DNA from: Cacajao melanocephalus
Lineage: Eukaryota; Chordata; Mammalia; Primates; Pitheciidae
NCBI GenBank assembly: GCA_963573385.1
Contig: CAUYLG010059098.1
Location: 20,657 to 84,656, forward strand
DNA length: 64,000 bases
Direction: 5' to 3'
Of the stretch, positions 38,141 to 49,369 are shown one piece after another. Both the position numbers and the translations under genes were made by a program. Below the pieces are notes generated by a model that saw nothing but the letters and a program-made list of their open reading frames with translations, did no database searches and had not been told where the DNA came from. How positions within the stretch are numbered: the stretch's first letter is position 1; the number at the start of each line of letters is the position of its first letter.

Positions 38141-39397
38141 TACAATCGTGGCTTTATAAATGTATATTTAAATTCAAAAAGAGCTTTACAGGATCTTCTG
38201 AAGAATCCTGAAGAGACAGTGATATTGCAGCCTCTGTGTCAAAGATAATTTTAAAATGAGTCTGAACATTTGTTCAGTAAAGACAATGCTACTGAAAGAT
38301 TGCAAAAGAGAACTCCAAGTTTGTGAATGGACTCTTTTCTAGAGTACGTTAAAAGCACTTTGTAACTTAAAGAATTTCACCTCTGTTCTACTCATAATTT
38401 CCCTCTTAAATAGTTACTAGAAAAACATTTCAGTGACACAGAAGTTAGTGTTCTCGAGGAAACAATTTAAGTCGTTTTTTAATTCTATTTACAGAGTCCT
38501 TATTAAGGTATCAGCCTAATGTCTTTCTAAAGAGGGTGATGGGTAGTGGGCCAGTCTCTCAGGGACACTTTAGTTCTCCTGCGCTTGACATTACTCAAGG
38601 GATTGTGGGAAATCTGCCTTGCAGTTCAGAGAATGGCAATTTTCAAAGGTCTGCGTCTGTCTTTAAACATCTTTTGTCACTCTAAACTTCCCAGGAAGAG
38701 CATGCATGCACAACGACACAACTTAAACTATAAATACATTTCTAGGGAAATAACACATTTGGAAACTTGCATTTATAGCTGCCAGATTAATATATTTGGC
38801 CAGTTTCACATGAGACCTGTATGAAAATGGTATGAATGAACATCGATAATCCAAAAAATTATGTTTTCTCCTTTTTATATATCTACTTTTTTTTTTTTTG
38901 CTAAGTTTGAGTAGCATTTTTATGTGAACTGTTAATTGTTGCTTTCAAGACTGCTTATTCTGGATATTATGTATCAGACACTGCAACAAATAAGACACAT
39001 GAATTTAATGCTCATAGGAACCTCATAATATCAGGAGCACAGTGTAATAATAAAGATAAGAAGTCAACATGAAAAGACCAAATTCTGGTTTTGTTCCTAT
39101 TACATTCTCATCTATAAACAAGACAACAAGAAAGCAATGATAGTGGCAATAAAAATATCACCTAGTTTGACCTTAGAGAAGTATTATAAGAATAAAAGGC
39201 AACAATGTCTGTGAAAGCTTTGAAGTATGATTAATGCAATGGACTCTGAAGCACAGACAGAAGAGTATGTTGTAACGTGTAGTCCTAGGTTAGCTAACAC
39301 AGTGCACGACAAAACCACCCTGGAAGGGTTCAATACATACAATTCTTCATTTAGAGATGACAAGAAATATATGCTTCATATAGAAAAAACAGCTCTC
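38141..39397. other. Unassigned sequence
   Basis: About 1.25 kb without a recognised repeat or credible gene. Confidence 0.35.
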
Positions 39398-39480
39398 TGT
39401 TTCCGTCTGTCTCTTTATCTTTCTGTTTCTTGTCTCTCTCTCTTTCTCTGTTTTTGTCTCTGTCTGTATCTCTCTGCCCA
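39398..39480 (+). repeat. Pyrimidine-rich (TCTG/TCTC)n tract
   Basis: About 80 bases, almost all C and T with scattered G. Confidence 0.85.
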
Positions 39481-39555
39481 CCCCCCCTACACACAAAGTG
39501 GCTTAGCAGAGTTAGCATTATTCATATTATACTTACTTTTGGGAGCTAAAAATTA

Positions 39556-39930
39556 AAACAATTGAATTCATGAGACTAGAGTGTAGAATGACGGTTACCA
39601 AAGGCTGGGAAAGTGTAGTGAGGGTGGTGGTGGCGGGGAAGTCGGGATGGTTAATGTGTACCAAAAAAGTAGAAAAAATGAATGAGATTTAGTATTTGAT
39701 AGCACAACAGGGTGACCATAGTCAGTAAGAATTTAACTATTATTTTAAAATAACTAAAAGAGTATCATTGGATTGTTTGTAACACAAGGGATAAGTGCTT
39801 GAGGAGATAGATGCCAAATTTGACATGACATGATTATTACACATTATATGCTTGTATCAAAATATTATATACTCCATAAATATATGCAGCAACTGTATAC
39901 TCATAAAAATTAAAAAAGAAAATACTTTAG
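39556..39930 (+). mobile_element. L1 (L1MA/L1PB) 3' UTR, sense
   Basis: Landmarks in order: gagactagagtgtagaatgac, gatagcacaacagggtgacc, ataactaaaagagtatcattgg, ttgtaacacaagggataagtg and tgacatgattattacacatt, ending in an A-rich tail. The antisense version of the same region forms the element at 445-1160. Confidence 0.93.
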
Positions 39931-39936
39931 CCACCC

Positions 39937-40209
39937 ATATTAGTCAGGATTCTTAGAAAAACAGTTTCTTAGAAAAACAGAACCAATAGGATGTGTGGGT
40001 GTGAATGTATATATACACACTACATATATACACATAATACACACTCACATGTGTATATATACACATATATAGATGCAGTTATATGTGTTTATATACATAC
40101 TTGTGTATATGTGTATATATGTGTATGTATATATACAAATATATGCACATATGCAAATGCATATATGTATATGTATATGTAGATATGCCTACACACACAA
40201 ATACATGTA
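39937..40209 (-). mobile_element. MLT2 LTR (HERV-L), antisense, first piece
   Basis: It begins tattagtcaggattcttag with the standard cagaaccaataggatgtgtg, and it contains a 16-base duplication of tttcttagaaaaacag. The LTR's dinucleotide patch has expanded into the TA/CA tract at 40003-40205. Confidence 0.9.
40003..40205 (+). repeat. TA/CA/TG dinucleotide-rich tract
   Basis: Alternating purine-pyrimidine sequence, about 200 bp, grown from within the MLT2 LTR. Confidence 0.92.
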
Positions 40210-40273
40210 TTAAATTGGTGCAAAAGTAATTACTTTTAATGGCAAAAACCGCAATTACTTTTGCACCAACCTA
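40210..40273. mobile_element. MADE1 mariner MITE, internally shortened
   Basis: The ends (attggtgcaaaagtaatt and aattacttttgcaccaacct) are the inverted repeats of the 80-bp Hsmar1-derived MADE1, with TA on each side. It is 64 bp here; about 16 bases of the left inner arm are missing. The remaining 17-bp perfect stem surrounds a loop of about 21 nt. MADE1 copies are the source of the miR-548 family, but nothing here shows that this one is expressed. Confidence 0.95.
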
Positions 40274-40607
40274 TATCTGCAGAGAGAGAGAGGAGAGACA
40301 GAGAGAGAGAAAGGTTTATTTGATCGTGCCAGAGGCTGGCAACAATGTGCAAAGCAGACTGGCTGGCTGGAGACCGGGAAAACAGTGGATGATGCAGTCT
40401 TCAGTCTAACTGCTGGAAACTCAGGCTGAATATCCATATTGCACTCTGGAAGTTGAATTTCTCCTTCTTTGGAAAACATTGGTCTTTGTGCTTCAGGCCT
40501 TTGACTGACTGAATGGGGCCCACCCGTGTTATGGAGGGCAGTGTGCTTTACTGAAACTCAGCTGATAGTAAATGTTCAACACATCTCAAAAGAGAAATCC
40601 CTTCCCT
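40274..40607 (-). mobile_element. MLT2 LTR, antisense, second piece
   Basis: Antisense MLT2 text continues: gccagaggctggcaacaatg, ctggctggctggagaccg, cttcaggcctttgactgac, gtgttatggagggcagtgtg. A GA-rich patch lies at 40280-40312. Confidence 0.9.
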
Positions 40608-40905
40608 TGGCTAGGCTTTGTGGCTCATGCCTGGTAATCCCAGCACTTTGGGAGGCTGAGTCAGGAGGACGACTTGAAGTTAGGGCAACAGAGTGAGGCC
40701 CACCCGAGCAACATAGCAAGACTCCTATCTATAAAGGCGTTGGGACCTGTGCCTGTAGTCCTAGCTACTCAGGAGGCTGAGGCAGGAGGATCACTTGAGC
40801 CCAGAAAACTGAGTCTGGAATGAGCGGTATTATTTGCACCACTGCACTCCATGCTAGGTGACAGAGCAAGGCCCTGTCTCAAAAAGAAGCAAATAAAAAA
40901 GTTCC
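40608..40905 (+). mobile_element. AluJ-like, sense
   Basis: A diverged Alu runs from ggctaggctttgtggctcatg through caggaggatcacttgagccc to ccctgtctcaaaaag. It is inserted in the MLT2 LTR. Confidence 0.93.
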
Positions 40906-40991
40906 GTCCCAACAACGTCTAGTCTAAGTGTTCAGACAAACAACTGGTCACCAGTTTCTAGCCAAGTGGACAAATAAAACTAACCATCACA
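40906..40991 (-). mobile_element. MLT2 LTR, antisense, last piece
   Basis: It ends in gccaagtggacaaataaaac and taaccatcaca, the MLT2 terminus. Confidence 0.88.
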
Positions 40992-41013
40992 CCAACTATA
41001 GTTGCAGTAACTT

Positions 41014-41380
41014 TTAAAAATATATATTTTTATTTCAATAGCTTTTGGGGTACAAGTAATTTTTGCCTACATGGATGAATTGTATAATGGTGAGGTCTGA
41101 GATTTTAGTGTATCTGGCACTCAAGTAGTGTACGCAGTACCCAATATCCAGTTATTTATTCCTCATCTCCCTCTCACCCCCTCAACTTCTGAGTCTCCAG
41201 TGTCTATTTTACCACTCCGTATGCCTTTGCATACCCATAGTTTAGCTCCCACTTATAAGGGAGAATGTATGGTATTTGGGTTTCCATTCCGGAATTACTT
41301 CACTTAGAATAATGGCTTTCAGACCCATCACAAACACATTATCTCATTCATTTTTATGGCTGAGTAATATTCCATGTTGT

Positions 41381-41425
<45 letters not shown>

Positions 41426-41977
41426 CAGATAGATAGATAGATATAGATAGATCACACTTTCTTTATTTACTCATTGATTGATGGACACTTAGATTGAATC
41501 CGTATCTTGCATTTGTGAATTCTGCTGCAATACCCATATGTATGCAAGCGTCCTTTTCATATAGTGACTTCTTTTCCTTTGGGTAGATGCCCAGTAGTGG
41601 GATTGCTGGATCAAATGGTAGATCTACTTTTAATTCTCTGAGAAATCTCCATATCGTCTTCCATAGAGGTTGTAGTAATTGACATTCCCACCAGCAGTGT
41701 ACAAGCATTCCCTTTTCACCACATCCACACCAGCATCCATTGTTTGCTGACTTTTTAATAATGGCCCTTCTTGCATGGGTGAGGTGATATCTCATTTTGG
41801 TATTAATTTACATTTCCCGAATGATTAGTGATGTTGAACATTTTTTGTTTGTTGGCATACTGAGCATGTTTGTTGGCCATTTGTAGATCTTCTTTTGAGA
41901 AATGTTTATTCATGGCATTTGCCCAGTTTCTGATGGGATTATTTGAGTTTTCTTTGCTCATTTGTTTAACTTTTTAA
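41014..41977 (-). mobile_element. L1PB-like 3' end, antisense
   Basis: It contains antisense L1 3' UTR (gcttttggggtacaagtaat), ttagctcccacttataaggg, ctgagtaatattccatg and then ORF2 text (gatgcccagtagtgggattg). The minus-strand open piece 41463-41795 encodes ORF2 C-terminal residues, including [16 protein letters not shown] and [15 protein letters not shown]. The element is 5' truncated and inactive. Confidence 0.95.
41383..41452 (+). repeat. (TAGA)n microsatellite
   Basis: About sixteen gata units with two interruptions, inside the L1PB. Confidence 0.97.
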
Positions 41978-42605
41978 GAATCCAAGTAACTCCAATGCAG
42001 TGTCTCTTGAATCTGCCAGCCACAGTCATACCCTTATTAAAGCAGATGCCTCTTCCTCACATGAGGGGGGCTGTGCCTGTACCCTTCCCAATCAATCAGC
42101 TAAGAAAAACCTCTCAGAAGGATACAGTAGGCTGTCTTACAGCCCACATTGTAGGGACAAGCCAGCCCTGAGGAGTCACTTTGGTTTTTGAAAGGCGCAA
42201 ATGAAAAGATACATTGAGAAGCTTTGCAACACAAGATGCATTTTATACTCCCTTTGCACAGGGTCGTATTCAGCCAGACTCAGCCAGAGTCAGCCACATT
42301 ACAGAGGCTAAAGATTTTCAGGGCCTTCGTGGAGTTCTTGCTGGGAGTAACTGGTGCATTGATTTTGAAGCTTCCTTTGATCTTGCATTGGGTCTACCAG
42401 GTCAACACACTGACCTGTCCTCTTTACAGCCAGTCGCTGGCCACCTTTCCACAGCTCATGTCCATCCAGAAGCCCAGCGAAAGCCTGGCCTTTCCTCCTG
42501 CTCTGAGCCCAGCTCTCTACCAGCCGCTTTGAACACTTGTCTGGATGGTACCTACTCTCTGCAGAGGCAAATCAACACAATAGTGTCCCGAATCTATACT
42601 AGTTT
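41978..42605. other. Unassigned, GC-moderate sequence with open frames
   Basis: Overlapping open frames on the + strand span 42214-42624 (136 codons) and 42224-42532. The predicted proteins show no domain I recognise, and codon use cannot be judged. It could be an old ERV internal remnant or single-copy DNA. Confidence 0.35.
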
Positions 42606-43060
42606 ATTAGTTTTAGTTTTCTAGGACTGCTGTAACAAATTATTACAAACTGGGTGGTTAAATGCAATAAAAATTGGACTCTCTCCCAGTCTTGGCTAAC
42701 AGGAGTCTGCGAGCAAGGCGTGGGCAAGGTGGCATGCCCTCCGGAGGCTCTAAGGGAGGATCCTTCCTGCCTTTCCCAGATCCTGGGGGCTCCAGGCATC
42801 CCTAGGTTGGTGACCGTATCACTTGTCTCTGCCTCTGTCTCCAAATGGCCTTCTCCTTTGTGTCCATGTCTTCTCTTCTGTCTCTTAAAAGGACAGTGAT
42901 CATTGAATTAAGGCCACCCTAAGCCAGAATAATCTCATCTCCAGATCTGACTTTAATTACAAATCTGCTAAGACTTGTAAGGTCGTATTGCAGGTTCTGG
43001 GCTTTGTGATGTGGACTTATCTTTCTGGAGGCAACCGTTCAGTCCACTACAGTTGTATCC
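42606..43060 (-). mobile_element. MLT1 LTR (ERVL-MaLR), antisense
   Basis: Antisense MLT1 blocks: ctaggactgctgtaacaaat, ctctgcctctgtctccaaatgg, aaaggacagtgatcattg, cataatctcatctcc-like text and tggaggcaaccgttcagtcc at the end. Confidence 0.87.
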
Positions 43061-43063
43061 AGT

Positions 43064-43225
43064 TCTTTCCAGAGGTGCTAGGGGAGGACCCTTGCTGCCT
43101 CTCCCAGCTCCTGCGGGCTCCAGCATCCCTGGGCTTGTGGCCACATCACTGCAGTCTCTGCCTCCATCTCCATGTGGCCTTCTCCTCTGTGTCTGTGTCT
43201 TGTCTTTTCTGCCTCTTAGAAGGAA
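43064..43225 (-). mobile_element. Second MLT1 LTR fragment, antisense
   Basis: It repeats the middle of the neighbouring LTR (about 42738-42888) at roughly 78-80% identity, e.g. tctctgcctccatctccatg. This is either an independent fragment or an old duplication. Confidence 0.75.
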
Positions 43226-43459
43226 TTTAAGATTACAGCTGCTGCTAGATTTCCCCTTATTGCTCTGGATAAGGAGTCCTTGGAGTCTCCTGTACTATGA
43301 AAGCTTTGATTTTATATTGCAGCCCCTTACAAGGAGGGCTTAGTTCAATGTTTGCGCTAACTCCCCTTCTACATCTCTGGATTCTGTCCCACTGGCTCCC
43401 TCTTATTTCCCCCAAAATGTCCTGTGTTTCCTCACCTCCACTCACCTCACCCCGCTCTT

Positions 43460-43647
43460 CATCCCTCCCGAGCAGCTGGGACTACAGGCACACACCACCA
43501 TGCCTGGCGATTTTTTGTTATTTTTTCGTAGAGATGGGAGTCTCCTGATGTTGCACAGGCTGGTCTCGAACTCCTGGGCTCCAGTGATCCTCTCACCTCG
43601 GCCTCCCAAAGTACTTGGATTACAGGCATGAGCCACCATGCCCAGCT
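43460..43647 (-). mobile_element. Alu, truncated, antisense
   Basis: It has only the gagcagctgggactacagg to gagccaccatgcccagct part. The poly(A)-proximal monomer is mostly missing. Confidence 0.93.
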
Positions 43648-45326
43648 GACACATTTAAAGAAACGTTTTGGCAACTTACCAAATACCCACAGATTGGATC
43701 TAATAATTTAAAAAACACAAACCTGGTTGTAGACTTTCTGTCCCTCTGAGGCCCCATGACTATGTAGTCTCAAACTATTCTCACCAATCACAAAGGAACA
43801 TTCTGTTTAGAGCTAGTTTTAGCTTTGCTTAAACCACCCCTTCATTCAATTAATGTTTGAAACATCATACAGTGGGGAGGAACAGCCACACTGTTGGGTA
43901 CGCAGTGTTTGTTAAAAATTAAACCACCACTCACCCCTCCTTCCCCAAGTGACCTTTTCTTATCTAATCTTTTTCTTGGCATCAGTAAAAAGAACAGGCT
44001 TTCTTCACATAGTGGCTCCACGGTTTGTCAACAGAACATAAACCAACCACGTCACTGAGGGGGCCCAGGGTGACCCGGTCTTCCTATCTTCCGTGCAGAA
44101 CTCTTGTCACACACAGGAGTTTGGGAAGATATCCCCCGCCTCAAAAAAAAAAAAAAAAAAAAGTTTCCTATGGCTTTAAAATAAGAGGTAGTTTAGGAAC
44201 ATTAACTGCTCACTTTACATTTAAGATATGATCTCCTGGAGATGTTGATTTGCCAACTGGTGTTGTTGAGAGGCAGTTATTGATCTAGCAAGTGTTTATA
44301 GATTTTACACCTGTCTTGTTCTTTTTCTTAAAAAAAAAAAAAAACCCTGCAAGTAAGTAACTTTATCTCATATGCTAACGAGACAGCTGTGAAAGAACAC
44401 AAAATCAAAATGATTCCCAGGAATCACAGCTCTATTGTTCCTTGGCTTTATGGTTTGGAAGGAAAGCTGATTTATATAGGCAGAGGCTCTCTATATAGGT
44501 CTTCGGCTCCCCTGTCCTGTCGTTTTGGAATGCGAGCAGCACACACTCACGTCTAATGTGTGAAAAGGACACCCTGCGCTCTGAAATTCCATCAACTTCA
44601 CAGCTCTCTCATGGATTCTCTCAGAGTAATGACTCCCTTTACCTTTCTCCAGTGTCTGAACACTGCGTGATGAGGGACTTCGCACACACAATATTACTCT
44701 CAGCAGACATAAGGAGGTGCTTTCCTGGAGAAGAAAGAGGCAGTATCTTCCAGAGGCAACTGGAGTTTTCAAACGGTGGTGGAGTTATGGGTTTAAAGGC
44801 TCCAGCTTTACTGGGTAGAGTCTCATGCCCACAGTGCCCTTGTCCTGGTGCCCACTGGCTGTGTGTGGGTGCTTGTCCTCAAAGCTGTGGCTGTCCAATG
44901 CTCCTGGACACACGAGTTAACCCAGCATCACAGTAAGGTGCTCTTCCAGCTTTGAGGCTCTAGTCCTGGTGCATGGAGAGGAATTGTCTGGTAAGAATGG
45001 AATGTTTTCCACTCTCTCCATCAAGAGCATGAAAGGCTGATTGACAGGTGCAAATACAAATCTGGTCATTTAGGCTGAATTACAAGATGCCTAGCAGAAG
45101 TTAAGAAACTTAAGGAGGAATTAGGAGGGATGGAATACCTGGAATTCCTTGGGGGCCAGGAGAATTGAGCCATCCTCAGAGATGCGTGCATACTGCAAAT
45201 CTCATTTAAGCTGGGGCACTGGTATTGTGGGAAGCCTAGTTACGGATTAGAGGGATTCCAGAAGTAAGATCAACAAAACAGTCTGACACCTTTTAGGGTG
45301 CCAGATATTATTACTTAGCTTAAGGA
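43648..45326. other. Unassigned sequence with a poly(A) tract
   Basis: An A run of 20-plus bases lies at 44141-44162 after cccccgcctc. No matching target-site duplication or AATAAA was found, so a retrocopy cannot be supported. A second A run is at 44331-44343. The 44530-44940 part is GC-richer and open on the + strand (44556-44936) without a recognisable product. Confidence 0.4.
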
Positions 45327-45392
45327 CAGAGGAATTCAGCTCTATTGCTTTCTATAAAACAGAGGACTCAACTCTATTGCTTTCTATAAAAT
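45327..45392. repeat. Two-copy tandem repeat, 33 bp unit
   Basis: Two units share ctctattgctttctataaa and begin acagaggaattcag or acagaggactcaa. About three mismatches. Confidence 0.92.
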
Positions 45393-46597
45393 CTAAGACA
45401 TCAATGATTCCCAGAGGATGAGGAGCTACAGTGTCATCTCAGATCACTTTCCAAGGAAAGGATAGATGACCCCATAACTCACTATCTCTAAGAGAGAATG
45501 AGATTCCACATGCAAGATAGAAATCAAAACCCTTTTCACCACATTCATTGACTCAGATATGCAAATAACCCCAGCTCATATCCTCTAAACCCAGAGAAGA
45601 CAGTGCATCCTGGTTGCTGATTGCATACCTCCTGATGGGTTGTAACTGTGTGCTATATGGAGGGCTAGTGCAAACATTCTCATTGTGAAGTGTCTTGCAT
45701 GGATGAGTGGATGCAGAGTGGCATTTGCAGGAGCTGAGTGCCCCGGAGTTCAAAGATCACATTTGCAAAGTGATTTGTTGCACTGCTTGGTGTTCAAAGC
45801 ATCCTGAATAGCTTTGTTTTATGGGGTGGGGGTGGGTGAGGTGAAGAGAGTGAAGCTTTCTGTCTTTCCCTATTAAGCAGGAATAGTCCTCTTTTGGGCT
45901 TTAGGTCCCTTACCTTGTTTTCTGGGCAGAGGAATTTCCCTCAGAAATCGTTTGAACTCCCTGTCAGTTTCAGAGCGCCCTCATTTTCATCTCTCCACTT
46001 CAATGAGCTCATTCACAAAGGCTTTCCCACAGCCCAGGACTCGATTTGGGCGGGCCTGCTTGGGATTTTTGTGCCTCTGTGCCAGGAAGAGAACAGGCAC
46101 AGGGCTCTGCTTGGCTATTGCTGGCATTCCTGGGCTGGTGCGTCATGGGGTCTCACTAGAAACACAGAGTCCCAGAACCCAATTTTGAAAGGAATCCTCT
46201 CCAAAAATCTTCCAGGATGAAGAAAACAGTGACTTCAGAGAGTTGACATTGCTCTTCAAAACAGTGTTTGTCAAGGAAATTAGTAGCGACTTGTATGACA
46301 CCCTGTTTCTCCTGTGGTTTTACTTTTCAAAATGTTGATTGCTCGAGGGTGTGGTGCTTTTTTTCTTCTATACCCAAGGTCACATAGTAGAAGAGTTAAG
46401 TGCACAGACGTTTTCCAGGTGACTTAGGTGATTTCTGTGTTCATAAAGAGTAGTGGGCAAAGGAGTCTAGAATTTAAAACATAAAGTAACTAACTATTGT
46501 TAGGAAAATGGCTTATTCATTCTTTCATTCATTTATGCAAATGTAAGGTCTGGCTATGCTTAGCTACTCAGGGGAAATGAGAGGCAACTGGGTCCTC
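45393..46597. other. Unassigned sequence
   Basis: No repeat recognised. + strand open frames at 45894-46220 and 45952-46188 overlap in different frames and show no known domain. Confidence 0.35.
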
Positions 46598-46749
46598 TAG
46601 GGATTTTTAGCAATATCTGGACACATTTTTTTATTTGTCCTTACTGAGAGGTTGTTGCTGGCATCTAGTAGACAGAGCTTAGAGATACTACAGAGCACAG
46701 GACAGCTTCCCACAATAAGAAAATATCTGCTCCCAAATGTCAATAACGG
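46598..46749 (+). mobile_element. MER20 hAT MITE, first piece
   Basis: The text tttagcaatatctggacac, tgctggcatctagtagacag, acagcttcccacaataag and caaatgtcaataacgg is MER20. It stops where an LTR begins and resumes at 47376. Confidence 0.88.
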
Positions 46750-47375
46750 TGTTACTTGAAAGGGGTTCCGATCCAGACCCCAAGAGAGGGTTTTTGGATC
46801 TCGCACAAAAAAGAATTTGAGGTGAGTCCATAGAGTAAAGTGAAAGCAAGTTCATTAAGAAAGTAAAAGAATAAACAATGGTTACTCCACAGGCGGAGCA
46901 GTGGCTTGAGCTGCTCCACCAAGGGTACTTACTGTTACTTCTTCATTATAGGCTAAACAATGGGTGGATTATTTATGAGTTTTCCAGGAAAGGGGTGGGC
47001 AATTCCTGGAGCTGAAGATTCCTCCCTTTTTTAGACCAGATAGTGTAACTTCTGGATGTTGCCATGGCATTTGTAAATTGTCATGGCACTGGTGGGAGTG
47101 TCTTTTAGCATGCTAATGTATTCTAATTAGCAGTGAAGACAACCAGAGGTCACTTTTGTCACCATCTTGGTTTTGGTGGGTTTTGGCCGGCTTCATTACT
47201 GCAATCTGTTTTATCAGCAAGGTCTTTATGACTTGTATCTTCTACCATCCTCCTATCTCATCCTGTGACTTAGAATGCCTAACCTCCTGAGAATGCAGCC
47301 CAGCAGGTCTCAGCCTTATTTTACCCAGCCCCTATTCAAGATAGTGGAGTTGCTCTGGTTCAAACACTTCTGACA
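46750..47375 (-). mobile_element. ERV1-like solo LTR, antisense, inside MER20
   Basis: It runs from tgttacttgaaaggggttcc to caaacacttctgaca (626 bp, TG to CA) and cleanly splits a MER20. Internal text includes cagaccccaagagagggttt, gccatggcatttgtaaattg, ggttttggtgggttttggcc and catcctgtgacttagaatgc. I recognise it as a primate class I ERV LTR but cannot name the family securely. No viral genes are attached. Confidence 0.8.
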
Positions 47376-47404
47376 GTGGGATGATTGAGAAACTTGGGGG
47401 TAGA
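47376..47404 (+). mobile_element. MER20, second piece
   Basis: gtgggatgattgagaaactt completes the right end of the MER20 split by the LTR. Confidence 0.8.
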
Positions 47405-48041
47405 CCAAGGGTGAAGCAGCAATCTCAGCCTGTGGAAAACATTTTAGCAGATGCCATTTTAATGTCTAAAGTCATCAATTATGATGTCAAAATCACTGCA
47501 AAATATGCATTATCTAAATAGCTCTTATAGTTAGCTTTCTTTCTCTCTCTACATTTCTCTCTCTCTCTAATTCTAGATTTGAAAATCATATATATATATA
47601 CACCAATACGATGTTTGGCTGATCATTGGAAAGGCAATTGGAGAAGTAGTCCTTAGCAGTCCTACTGAAATCCTCGACAGATGCCATCTCCATGCAAATT
47701 CTGTGACGGCACAATAGTAAAGTGTGGCTAGGACGTTATCATCTTTGAGGGGCCTCATTTTCCCTCCTAAATCCCTAGTCTCAAAACCTGACGCCACTTT
47801 CTTCTGCAATCTACCCAGCCGAGAAGCTTGTCAAAGCCTGAGGGCATGATTGCTCTTCCACCATTCCTAGCAGATGGCCATGTTGTGAGACATTTAATCC
47901 ACCGAATGAATCAATTACGGTAATACCAGTGGTTTCTGTAGATCAGCCTCAAATAACAGTAGCTCAATGAATATAAATGGCATCAGAAAAATACAAGTAA
48001 CTGGAGAAATTACAGGGATTTATGCCCACCCTTTCTTTGTT
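47405..48041. other. Unassigned sequence
   Basis: No repeat beyond a pyrimidine patch (47540-47568) and a short (ta)n at 47589-47600. Confidence 0.35.
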
Positions 48042-48128
48042 CAGAGTTTCTAATAATGCTTTTGGTTCTTCTAACTATTTTTGAGGGCACAAAGAGTGAG
48101 CAAGGCCACTCTTTGGAAACTTGTCACA
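48042..48128 (+). repeat. Direct repeat, copy C1
   Basis: 87 bases recur at 49283-49369 with about three to five mismatches (about 95%). The shared text includes taataatgcttttggttctt and gcacaaagagtgagcaaggc. Confidence 0.96.
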
Positions 48129-48481
48129 CAGGATGTTCTGTGGCATTACTGAAAAGGGAGCTTTTGTTAATGACTAATCTTAAAAACCAGATTTCTTCTA
48201 CATTGTGCTTCTACCAACTCTAACTTGAAACATCTAAGGAAAAGTTAGGTATTTTTTCCATTGCAGCCAGCAAGAAACAGAAAAGAGCATGAAAGTTTGC
48301 ATGCCATAAGTAGTACGCAGCACACAGCAACCCCGCCCAACACCACTGGTGAGAACTGGGGTCCACAAACACCTCTGGCTTATAGGAGGCTTGGAGGTGC
48401 ATGCAGCCTTGTGTGCTTAGGATGAACACATGAGTTTGCTGAGCCAGCATCTGATCTGCAAGGTGCTTCATTATTTCTTCA

Positions 48482-48545
48482 CCATGTGACCTCTGCAAGT
48501 GAGTTAACCTGTCTGGACCTCAGAATGCTCTTCCACATAATGAGA
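48482..48545 (+). mobile_element. MIR core fragment
   Basis: catgtgacctctgcaagtg, agttaacctgtctggacctc and the following text match the conserved MIR core. Confidence 0.7.
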
Positions 48546-48699
48546 GTTGCATAAGAGTAATCGTCAGGTCACGTCTGGGGCTGGATCCTGCAATTCTTTC
48601 TGTCTTCACTTTCATCCATGCCCGTTACAGTCATTCGAGGACCATGGAGGTTCCTTTGGCTGATTTTTGTTTCTCATGACCTGACTGTCATCAATAACT

Positions 48700-49279
48700 G
48701 TTTTAGGATTCTTCAGAAAAATAGAATCAATAAGATATACTTATCCTATTGATAGTCTAGTTATCTATAAATTTATAAGTATAAATATAGATACAAATAG
48801 ATGGATACATGTATAGGTGGATACAGAAGTATATATATATATATATACACTCACACACACACAGACGACATTTATTATGAGAATTGGCTTATGCTACTGC
48901 AAGCTGGGGAGACCTAGGAAAGCTCATTATGTAATTTAGTCCAAGACTGAAGTCCTGAAAACCATAAGAGCTGATGGTGTAAGTCCTGGAGCCCCAAAAC
49001 CTGGGAACCAGGGCTTTGATTTTGCAGGGTAGGAAAAGGTGAATGTCTCTGCTCAAGAAGAAAGAGAATGCACCCTTCCTCTCTCTGCCTTTTTGTTCTC
49101 ATCAGGCCATCAAGGGATTTGATAATGCCAGCCCATATCGTTGAGTGATCTTCTTTACTCAGTTCACTGATTCAAATGCTAATCTCTTCTGGAAACACTT
49201 TGGCAGAGATACTCAGAAATAATGTTTTCTCAGCTGTCTGGACATCCCAGTCAAGTTGACGCATGCAATTAATCATTGG
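48700..49279 (-). mobile_element. MLT2 LTR (HERV-L), antisense, second copy
   Basis: It starts ttaggattcttcagaaaaatag and ends cagtcaagttgacgcatgc with aattaatcattgg. Dinucleotide tracts at 48768-48866 lie where MLT2 carries its TA/CA patch. It is more diverged than the copy at 39937. Confidence 0.82.
48768..48866 (+). repeat. TA/CA-rich tract in the MLT2 LTR
   Basis: It includes (ta)n at 48831-48846 and a (ca)n patch at 48848-48861. Confidence 0.9.
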
Positions 49280-49282
49280 AGT

Positions 49283-49369
49283 AGAGTTTCTAATAATGCT
49301 TTTGGTTCTTCTAACTATTTTTGAGGGCACAAAGAGTGAGCAAGGCCACTCTTCGGAAATTTGCCACAG
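49283..49369 (+). repeat. Direct repeat, copy C2
   Basis: Partner of 48042-48128. It begins four bases after the MLT2 LTR end. Confidence 0.96.

Noticed and set aside
41463..41795. 110-codon minus-strand frame as a gene
   Set aside because: It is the C-terminal part of L1 ORF2 in a 5'-truncated antisense L1.
44141..44162. Poly(A) tail of a processed pseudogene
   Set aside because: No polyadenylation signal, no target duplication and no recognisable upstream mRNA sequence.
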